From: Erythrobasidium yunnanense
Taxonomy: Eukaryota; Basidiomycota; Cystobasidiomycetes; Erythrobasidiales; Erythrobasidiaceae
Direction: 5' to 3'
Assembly (NCBI GenBank): GCA_001600175.1
Contig: BCJC01000001.1
Span: forward strand, 2,031,652 to 2,095,651
DNA: 64,000 nt
A program made the translations under genes and the position numbers. Every line of letters begins with the position of its first letter. Position 1 is the stretch's first letter. Positions 55,571 to 64,000 of this stretch are shown here, one piece after another. The notes beneath the pieces are model-generated. The model did not search any database and was not told the origin of the DNA. It worked only from the letters and a program-made list of their open reading frames with translations.

Positions 55571-58500
55571 ATGTCCAAGTTCTTTCATGGCGTTCCGAAG
55601 CCCGTAGAATGGGGAGACAGTCACGGTACGTTTTTACTCTTCCGTTACATGGTACTTGGCAGCATGACCCACGCTGACTTCGTCTGATGCAGTGGTAAGC
55701 CTGACCTTGCGGTCATTCGGGTCTCGGGGAGTTCGCAGCTGATCCAAGATAATCGTACAGCCAACACGCCCTGTCGATAGAGATGCCGCTGAAAGAGAGC
55801 TGTCGACATGCGTCAAGAAGGCTGTCTCAGCCGACGAGATGGCGCCTAAGGCGAAGCATGTCCGAAGTGCGCAATAACCTCACTCAAGCCTTCGGGATAT
55901 AAAGCTAAGACTCGCTATCCTCTGCAGAATGTATCGTCTATACATGGGACTATCACACATCCTTATCGATATGGAACTCTTTGCGCGTACTTCCCATCCT
56001 ATCAGACGAGATCATGACCTTCAAAGCCTTGATCTTGGTGCATAAAGTGATACAGGAAGGACATAAGTGCTCATTGAAAGAAGGACAGAACCAGACAGGC
56101 TGGCTGGATACACTGGCCCGAACTATGGGATCAGATGGACAGAAAGGCTACTCTTCACTCATCAGGGCATACGTCAATTTCATCCAGGCAAAACTCAAGT
56201 TTCACAAGAACCATACCGAATTCAACGGAATGTTCGAGTACGAAGAGTATATTTCGCTCAAAGGTATCGACAATCCAGACGAAGGGTGAGCATCGTATCT
56301 GTTTTACACAAGGCTGTGCGCTAAGATACCTCCTCTTCAACAGATACGAGACCATTCAAGATCTCATGACACTACAAGACCAGATCGACTCTTTCCAGAA
56401 ACTAGTCTTTGCGCACTTCAAGCAAAGCGGCAACAACGAATGCAGAATTTCTGCTCTTGTCCCTCTAGTTAAGGAGTCCTACGGTATCTACCGCTTCATC
56501 ACAAGTATGGCGAGAGCTATGCATAGAAGTAAGCCAATTATATGCCTCACTGATAGGCAGCTAGCTAATATCTGACACAGAAACCGGTGCTACCGAGGCA
56601 CTAGAACCAGTCAGACAGAGATATAACGCTCAGCATTACAACCTGAGAAAGTTCTACTACGAGTGCTCAAACCTTAAGTTCCTTACTACACTCATTACAG
56701 TACCTAAACTTCCAAGGGTAAGCTAGGGTCACGACTGAAAAAGGTCGGCTGAACTAACATTGGTGCAGGATCCGCCCGATCTCCAAAAATCGGACGAAGA
56801 GCCCAAGTTACAGCCGCGACCTCAATCCGACAAGCGTGCTTCGTCACCAGTCCAGAGGGAAAGCACACCCTCTGCATCTGACCGTGAGCTAGAGGAACAG
56901 GCTCGGATGCTCAAGCACTACGAGGATAAACAGAAAGCCTTGAAAGCCAAACAGGATGCAGAGTCACGACAGCGTGCCGAGGCTGCTGAGCACCAACAGA
57001 GGGAGTTCGAGGAGCAGCAGCGTCTACAAGCTGAACGAGATCGACAAGCTCAGGAAGCTCTGCTCAGGCAGCAGCAGATGCAGCAACAACAACAACAGCA
57101 ATTCGACTCGCAGAATGCTGGTAGGACAGCTGAGCTCGAGAGAGAGATCTTGGCTATGCGAGGCCAGTACGAGCGAGATCAGATGATGCTCGAGCAGTAC
57201 GACCGAAGAGTCAAGTCATTAGAGATGGAGATGGCTGCAGTCGGACAGAACATCCAGCAGCAGATGGCCCAGAAAGACGAGTTCTTACGAGGTATCCAAG
57301 ATCAGGGCAATCTGTGGAAGTCGAAGTATGAAGCTTTGGCCAAGCTATACTCTCAGCTAAGAAACGAACATCTGGACTTGCTCAACAAGAGTAAGAGCTT
57401 GCAGTTGAAGGCTAACTCCGCTCAGGAAGCTATCGACAAGATGGAGAGAATGGAGAGGGAGTTCAAGAATAAAAACCTCGAATTGGCAGACATGATTCGG
57501 GAGCGTGACCGAGCGAGATTCGAGATGGATCGGCTCAAGTCGGTGCGTCCAACTCTATGGCTGCTGACGTTATCAACTGTCCTGACCAGAACTTGGAAAA
57601 CAGAGCCACAAAGACGAGCTTGAGCGAGCCAGGCGGGATCTCCGATTCGCAGAGGAGCGAGCTGAAGATGCCACCCGCTCAAAGAGCTCAGAAGTGTCTG
57701 GGATGCTTGGCAAGTACAACAGACAGCTTAATGAGCTGGAAGACTCTCTTCGGGTGAGGACTAATAGATTTACTTAGCGATCAGTCCGCTAACATTGGTT
57801 TGTCGAACGCATAGGACAAGCAACGAGAGATTGACGAGCTTATGCGTAAGCTGGACGAATCCTCTGGCGAAGTCGACAAAGTCCGCGAAGAGAAGGACAT
57901 GGAGATCCTCATTATGCGAGAAGGGATGGACGATACGATCCGACAAATGGCCGACTTGCAAGCTGTACAAGGCGACACCGATAGTGCCATGACGGCTCAG
58001 ATCGATACTCTCATCTTGGACCAGCAGAAGAAGTTCAATGCTATCATTGACTCTGTCCTCCAAGCTGGTATACAGAAGATCGACGATGCGATCTATGAGC
58101 TTGAGTCGCCTATGCAGCTTGGGAACCAGAACGCTACGCCTGAATATACGCTTTCGATGATTGAGAAGGCTACAACTTCCGCAATCGAGTTTGCGACCGT
58201 TTTCGATCTGTACCTTTCAGGAGATAAGGGAGGAGAACATGTCGAGGTCATCAAGACCGCCGGCAATCTGTCACAAGCAGTAGCCGACGTACTCAGCAAC
58301 ACGAAGGGAGTCACTCGATTCTGTGCGAATGATGATGCCGCAGATAGACTCCTCAAAGTTGGAAAAGTACCAGGTGATACCGTCCTTCGTGGGCTTCTGT
58401 CCCTTCAGTCATACAGACTGGAGAACCTGCAAGTCAAAGCTAGAAAAGATCTGGTTCTGCGCAACAGCATGGAGTCCAGAAGCGTTCTTGCCAAGCTGTC

Positions 58501-59284
58501 AGGAGAAATCGAGGCTATCATCCCTAAGCAGTCTACGTCAGCTACCGCGAAAGCCAATGGAGACATTGGAGACTTGGTCGAGTCGGAGTTGACAGCTGCC
58601 GCTCGGGCTATCGAGGCAGCTACCGAGAAGCTCCAGCTGCTCATGTCTCGTCAGAAAGACTCGTCAAGATACTCTGCTGTCGATCTGCAGGTACACGATA
58701 CGATTCTTGCTTCCGCACTGGCTATCACGCAAGCTATCGGACGTCTTATTCAGGCTGCTACAGAGTCACAAACGGAGATTGTAGCGCAAGGCAAAGGTTC
58801 GCGCTCGGCTCAAGACTTCTACAAGCGCAACAACAGATGGACCGACGGCTTGATCTCTGCTGCAAAAGCCGTAGCGTTTGCTACTACTCTGCTCATCGAG
58901 ACTGCAGATGGCGTGATCTCCGGCACGCACTCCCTCGAACAGCTCATCGTCGCTTCGAACGAAGTAGCGGCAGCGACTGCCCAGCTCGTGCAAGCCAGTC
59001 GCGTAAAAGCAGAGCTCATGTCCAAAACGCAAGAGAAGCTCGAGAAAGCCGCAAAAGCAGTTACGGATGCTTGCAAGGCACTCGTCAAACAAGTCAGAGC
59101 TGTCTCTGCTGATAATCTGGCGGCGAAGGACGATCTCAACTATGGGTCGATGGGGGGTCACGAGTTCAAGATGCGCGAAATGGAGGTGCAGGTAGAAATC
59201 GTTACTCTTGAGAAGGAGCTTACAGACGCGAGGAGAAAGTTGGGTAATATGCGAAAAGCAGCTTATCAGGAGTCCGACCTGTGA
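55571..59284 (+). CDS. SLA2: Sla2/End4 endocytic actin adaptor
   Basis: Exons 55571-55625, 55693-55694 (2 nt, tentative), 55761-55866, 55928-56285, 56344-56528, 56581-56717, 56769-57542, 57604-57753, 57815-59284 give about 1078 aa. The ANTH domain (VRKCIVYTWDYHTS, FEYEEYISLKGIDNPDEG, SYGIYRFITSMARAMHR) binds PIP2. A polyQ stretch and long coiled coil follow (about residues 330-640). The C-terminal talin-like I/LWEQ domain (IGRLIQAATESQTEI, RWTDGLISAAKAVAFATTLL) binds F-actin. The protein couples clathrin-coated pits to actin and often adjoins the mating-type locus in ascomycetes. The 5' end is uncertain. Joining exon 1 to PTRPVDRD needs either a 2 nt exon or a weak GTAGAA donor at 55604. Confidence 0.9.
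57070..57111 (+). repeat. CAG/CAA (polyglutamine) tract
   Basis: A run of CAG and CAA codons inside SLA2 encodes QQQ-M-QQQQQQQ at the start of the coiled coil. Glutamine tracts at this spot are common in Sla2 proteins. Confidence 0.7.
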
Positions 59285-59704
59285 GGATCTCGATCGCAGA
59301 GGGGAAAGGAAACAAGGGCTCGCAAACGCCTGGACACTCACGTTGTATCAATATAAAGCTGTTATGGTTGATGAAATAAGATATGGGTTGTCCTCACGTA
59401 TGCGCGGAACTGGAGTGAGATCGCATCGCAGGCTGATGTACAACGAGCAGTGACTGAGCCGAACGAATTTCGATGCGTTTAAGGAGGCGGCACAACACTG
59501 ACAAAGTATGTCACATAGCTACAAACCGTTGGGAAAATTTATTTCTTGAACGAACCCCAGAAAGGCCAACCTTGTATGCTGTTTTTTCTTGTTTTGTAGT
59601 ATACGACAGCAGTCTCCATGTTCTCAAGCCCTTACGATGACAGAAGCTGCTGTACGGGAATATGTATGACGACCTCACTAGCTTTCCCAACACTTCAATC
59701 CATC
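59285..59704. other. convergent intergenic region
   Basis: 420 bp between the 3' ends of SLA2 (plus) and the coiled-coil gene (minus), with a T-rich run (59580-59596). Nothing else seen. Confidence 0.4.
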
Positions 59705-60898
59705 TCAGTATCGTCTGTACGGATCATCGTGATAAGCCCGAGGTGCATGATGAGGCGTTCTTCCATAGTGAGGATCGTCATAGTACAGCTGTTGAGCATG
59801 CTGAGCGTAGTGGTGTGCAGGGTATCCTCTTTCAGCTTGCATTGCAGCTGCGAAATTAGGAGGACTTGGAGCTGCTCCCGGATGACCAGAGTAATAAGGA
59901 CGTGGAGTTGGATTGTAGTGTGCTTGCTGAGGAGCAGGACGATGGTAGTATGGGTCTCTGCTTCCTTCATAGCCATAATGGTCATCGTAATGCCTCGGCG
60001 CAGGTGTAGGATGGTGATAGGCAGCAGCAGCTGCGTGAGGAGGAGGATAATGAGGAGCTGAGACGCGTCTCTGTCGTCGACGGAGTTGTTCGGCTTCATA
60101 GTATGGATCAGCGCCATCGGCGTAGTCGTACGGATCGCGGTCGAAATCGTCGTGCGTTCTGTATTGTATAGTCTGTACTAGATGGTCGTTCTCCTGGCGG
60201 AGCGTCTCGTAGCGTTCGAGGATGTTGCGCTGTAGTCACCAAGAACTGGCTGGGTTAGCTATGCCTACTTAAATGGAAGAGATGTGAACGCACCAGATAC
60301 TCCTCCATGTTCTGGTATTTCGCCAACACCGCCTGATTCTCCGCTGACAATTGCTGCACTCTCGGGTTCTGCATGTCCAGCCAATCTCTCAATCTTCTAT
60401 GCGGATCCACAAGACCTTCCGGTCCTCCTCTTGCAAGCGCCATAAGTCCTCCATTACCTAGCCCGAGTTGGGGCGAAAAAGGTAGCATTGCCTCAGCTGT
60501 TGCTGCTCCCAACAAGTGAGGAGATGCTAAGAGAGCTTTGGAACGAGACTCGGAAAGCTCGAGCTCCAGTTTCGAGAGCTGGTCGAGCTTCTCTTGATAC
60601 GCCATGAGTGATTCGGCCTGCAAATCGCCAGTGTGAGCGTTAGTAGGCTGCTGTGAGATTTCAAAGGAGAGAGTTGCTCACATTCTTCTTCCTCTCTTCC
60701 TCAGCTGCTTTCTTGGCCTTCTCCTCGTCAGTCAGGGGTTTGGGCGTGGCTTTGGCTGCCGACAATGTAAGCTATAGTCAGCTCTGGTTTCCATATCATG
60801 GGGCGACATGCAGCTGAGAGCGCGTAAAGGTATCACGTCGTGCGCAGTTGAGACTGACCCAGAAAGGCCGCGTGACCAGGGACCCCGAAGGCGACCAT
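59705..60898 (-). CDS. coiled-coil protein with Tyr/His/Pro-rich tail, unknown
   Basis: Four exons (60898-60859, 60755-60682, 60617-60294, 60229-59705) encode 320 aa. The splice chain keeps frame throughout, with donors GTCAGT, GTGAGC and GTGCGT. The N-terminus MVAFGVPGHAAFLAKATPKP leads to a Lys/Glu helix, then two coiled-coil stretches: YQEKLDQLSKLELELSES, and VQQLSAENQAVLAKYQNM continuing to EEYLRNILERYETLRQEN. Between them is the compact segment PHRRLRDWLDMQNP. The last 130 residues are Tyr, His, Pro and Ala-rich (YYDDPHYGR, AYHHPTPAPRHYDDHYGYEG) and likely disordered. The family is not recognised. The layout resembles small oligomeric scaffolds. Confidence 0.65.
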
Positions 60899-61208
60899 CG
60901 TAGCGTGTTGCTGCTTGTTACGATAGTATTGGACTCTTTGCTTGGAATTGTTGCTTCAGACTAGAGTGAAGTTGGAGCGAAGGAAAGAGGCAGCGCGCGA
61001 AGGCGTTGCCTGGCGTCGACGAGCCAAACAAGGAGTGTGACTGGACAGCCTTCGAGTCGATGATAGGCAAGGCAGTGGGCTGTGACTGGCTGTGACTTGG
61101 TGCGCGTTGAGCTGTTCGACAGACTGACGCTGTGCCTCGATTTGTCCTTCGCTGTTCCTGTCACGAAGCCCATCGCGTCCAATCCGCGCTTCTTTTCTTT
61201 CCTCCTTC
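60899..61208. other. intergenic region upstream of the coiled-coil gene
   Basis: 310 bp separate the coiled-coil gene start from the PAC3 stop, both on the minus strand. No element was recognised. Confidence 0.4.
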
Positions 61209-61851
61209 TCACGCTGAAAGCACTGATTGCACAAGCTTCATGACTTGTGCGTACTTGTTCCTTGTATCTTCTAGATCATGCACGTTCAAGAATGCAGCTT
61301 TCAGGCCGAGTCCTACAATGACGGGTTTGTTCGATAGATCTCGCTCGTTCGTTGATGATGAGAATATGATTGTTGCTATTTGATGTGCCCATACTTGCTC
61401 GAGCTGCCCTATCTCTTCAGTGCGCGGTGTCCCGAAGAGCGTGATGATCTCGCAGGATGGATCTGGCGCCGGTAGATGGAGCGATGACAGTGATGGGTGG
61501 ACAGCGTCCTTCTGCATCATGGAGTCATGCTCGAAGTCATCCTCCTCGTACGCTGCTGCGCGTCGTCGCTGCCTACTACTCGTCGGTGGTGTCACTTGGA
61601 TCTGGCATATGATGCATTAGCTATATTCTGCGTAGAATGAGTGTCGACCCACCATCCTGCCTACTCTTCCCTGCGACACAACCACCAGCGTCCTATCATC
61701 AAATACCTGAAGCAGAATCTGGGATGCAATATCCATTCAGCAATGGCTCTTCTGGCCAAAGACTCGGTCGCACCTCTGTAGGGAAACCTGCAATATCGCT
61801 GCAAGCTTGTCTGGTGATGATGGGGAAGGCTCCTGCTGCGCTGGTAGACAT
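61209..61851 (-). CDS. proteasome assembly chaperone 3 (PSMG3/Poc3-like)
   Basis: Three exons (61851-61774, 61718-61653, 61601-61209) encode 178 aa. Joined exons 1 and 2 give AGFPTEILLQVFDDRTLVVV followed by SQGRVGRM, matching the PAC3 pattern of a G-x-P-T-x strand, an F-x-D-R strand and SQ-x-G-x-x-G. Exon 3 adds a charged disordered insertion (residues 52-85), then the second half of the fold: CEIITLFGT, LEQVWAHQIATIIF, KPVIVGLGLKAA. PAC3 pairs with PAC4 and guides alpha-ring assembly of the 20S core. These proteins diverge fast, so the call rests on motif order and fold rather than close identity. Its product acts in the same pathway as BLM10 in this window. Confidence 0.65.
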
Positions 61852-62053
61852 GTTGCGAATGATGTGTGGTTATGCAAGAAACCGCGAGGTGTTCTTGTGG
61901 GAACAGGCGATGAAGTACTTGCAATTGAACGCATATTTACATTGCATACAGCGATGACTAACAGCCCAGCTGTACTATCAAATACTTTTCAGAGTCCATT
62001 GGCCAAACTCCGACGATATGCGTACAGCCAAGAAGAGCAGATGAACGAGCTGT

Positions 62054-64000
62054 TTACATGACGAAGAGAAGATCCGTCTGCAGAGGATGTGAGCAAGAAA
62101 GCTGGGGCTTTTGCGAGTCTGCGAACGTATCGTCCAGTCTGTTAGCTGCGATTCCCCAATAGATTAGAAACTGCAGAGCGCTCACACTTCGCTTCAAGCT
62201 CGTCTCTGATCGTGTTGAGTAGCTGGACATAGGACTGCAGTAACATGTCAGTATAGTTACCGGTCCGCTGTATTATGGCCGCACCTGCTGAGGGAACTTT
62301 GTAAGGGACGTAATGAAAGCGTATGACATAGCGCCTATCAACAATCGGGAAAAATCAGCATGCTGACTCTTTCTTCTCTGAACAAAAACGGCAGATTCGT
62401 TGCTCACCCGTCGCTTTGCCCGCCTCTACTGCATCCGCGCTCGTCTGCGAGTCTTTACATCCACTCCACATAATAACATCTGCAGGAGACGTATTCGTCT
62501 GTTTCAACCTCTCGTTCGCTCCATTGTTCTGATTCATGATCTTCTTCCCCAATCCCGCGACGGACGAGAATACACCTCCTAGATCGCCTTTTAAGTAGGA
62601 AGTGACGGCGACCATGGCGCCTTGTCCGGCATCTTTGAAGAGATTAGGCTCTTTGATCTTGCCTGAAGTGTCGTACATGTAAGGAAGGTCGAGGGCGGAC
62701 CCAGAGTGGCAGGCTGTCACACAAACGTTACGCATCGTCAGCTTCCTGCAGGTGTGTGACGTAAGGTGTATAAAGGAGAACAGCGCACAATCGAAGATGG
62801 CCGTCATGCGACACCCCGCTGGAAGAGGCTTCACTAGCATAGCGTGCATCTCGTCATCAATGATCATGCCTGCTTGCTTGAAGTCCACAGGGTAGATCGT
62901 CTCGTCTGTGTGACCACAAAGATTCAAAATTAATCATCTGCCTTTCCTCGCCAATAGGCATTTTAGCTCACCTGTTCCATCATCTTCATCTCCGTCTACT
63001 CAGCAGATCAGGGCAGGCCAAGCAGTCATCAGCTCCTATGCTAATTTCTATGACACGAAGAATGGGTTTATGACCCACTCAAGTCAGCCGTCTGGCCTCC
63101 ATGTCCTGAATAGTGGAAAAACAAGGAATCGTTCGGTCTAGCACCATTGACCAGCCAGGCCATTGCTTCCAGAATGTTTCTCCTCGTAGGTTGTTGGCGA
63201 GCATTGGTTCGTGCGTCGTCTTTGAGAATCACCATATCTTCCTGCTTGTAGTTGTAACGCTGCATCAGGAAGCGCGCTACGTTGTCTACGTCGTTATGGC
63301 ATCCTCGGAGGGCGTTGCTTGACTACTCCCACATCATACATACACTCGATCAGCTGGAGTCATCTTTCAATTATCATGAACGTCGGCACACCCCAGTATA
63401 GTTTATCCCAATAAGCAAGGCTTTTCGACTTCCATTACATTCTGAATACTTGTAGTAGAAAGGCTCGTTCTGCTGTTGTTGAGGCTGGAATCGCACGGGC
63501 GGAGCTTGTTGCTGATACTGCTGAGGTGGGCCCTGTTGCTGGTATGACTGCGCGTATTCGCTGCCGTAGTGCGTGGGAGGTGGACCGGGAGGTTCTGTGG
63601 AAGAGGATGATGAGAGAGTTAGATGATCGAGTATCGGACTTTGTAGGTTGTTTGGCGGCCAGCTCAGGCTCACGATGATGGATCTGGTTGGGCGGATCTG
63701 CGAAGCGAGGGCATTAGTCTCAGAGCTTGGACAATGTATTGGTATACCGTACATGGCCTGTTCTCATGTCCATATGGCGGGCCGGGCTGTCCATCGCCCG
63801 CGATTTGACCATACTGGTTGTACTGGGGACCTGTCGCAAGCAGGTCAACATCGGCCGACCATGGTCCATAGATTGATGTAAACTACCTGGATAATTCCCT
63901 TGATTCTGAGCATACTGCTGTCCTTGATTCCACTGCTGTCCAGAATTCATAGGGGGCGCCCACCCGCCGAGAGGAGGTGGTGGTGCACCATTGTTACTGT
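62054..64000 (-). CDS. MCA1: metacaspase, 5' end beyond the window
   Basis: Eleven exons are visible: 64000-63887 (partial), 63830-63753, 63697-63674, 63594-63392, 63322-63079, 62998-62972, 62905-62789, 62713-62408, 62334-62285, 62234-62186, 62118-62054. They give 424 residues and a stop. The prodomain is Gln/Pro/Tyr/Gly-rich, as in type I metacaspases. The caspase-like p20 region shows [18 protein letters not shown], the catalytic His in FHYSGHGGQ and catalytic Cys in [14 protein letters not shown]. The p10 part has [14 protein letters not shown] and [10 protein letters not shown]. The enzymes are Ca-dependent Cys proteases cleaving after Arg/Lys, linked to ageing, aggregate clearance and death responses. 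Two exons are only 24 and 27 nt. Confidence 0.9.

Overview
The window looks like nuclear DNA of a compact, intron-dense basidiomycete fungus. Almost every gene is cut by short GT-AG introns, mostly 49 to 75 nt, with CTGAC/CTAAC-like branch sites. The gene set is fungal: HapX, AzgA-type purine permease, Sla2, seipin, Blm10, Tim21, metacaspase. HapX with four Cys-rich regions and very short introns and micro-exons would suit Pucciniomycotina, but the species is not proven. No transposon, LTR element, CRISPR array or prokaryotic operon was seen.

Layout. 1-2.3 kb: a tRNA-Val(AAC) gene with two intervening sequences, then a small BED-finger gene. 2.3-10.5 kb, plus strand: FAD monooxygenase, membrane-anchored AAA ATPase, ThuA-domain protein, aldo/keto reductase. 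10.9-20 kb: seipin (minus) divergent from the 19-exon BLM10. 20-24.8 kb, minus: TIM21 and a family-2 glycosyltransferase. 25.5-29.4 kb, plus: lipoyl synthase and purine permease. 29.8-34.7 kb: RSC9-like (minus), HapX (plus). 34.9-40.5 kb: PPR protein (minus) divergent from CMC1 (plus), then ESS2. 40.7-44 kb, minus: two low-complexity unknowns. 44.8-47.7 kb, plus: RPS5 and a PB1 protein with a His/Pro/Gly-rich tail. 48.1-55.1 kb, minus: small coiled-coil protein, sugar transporter, bL17m, class I HDAC. 55.6-59.3 kb, plus: SLA2. 59.7-64 kb, minus: coiled-coil unknown, proteasome chaperone PAC3, and a metacaspase whose 5' end lies beyond the window.

Functional themes. Mitochondrial genes recur (TIM21, LIP5, PPR protein, CMC1, bL17m). 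PPR and CMC1 share a 238 bp divergent promoter. Proteasome biology appears twice (BLM10, PAC3). HapX is the iron-starvation regulator, and its upstream region carries a perfect ATCWGATAA iron-GATA site between two CCAAT boxes. The most unusual items are the tRNA with an apparent GT-AG intron between the D arm and the anticodon stem, and the micro-exons in the transporter (8-16 nt) and perhaps in SLA2 (2 nt). All exon models were built by hand from splice signals, reading-frame phase and family motifs. No alignment or transcript data were available.
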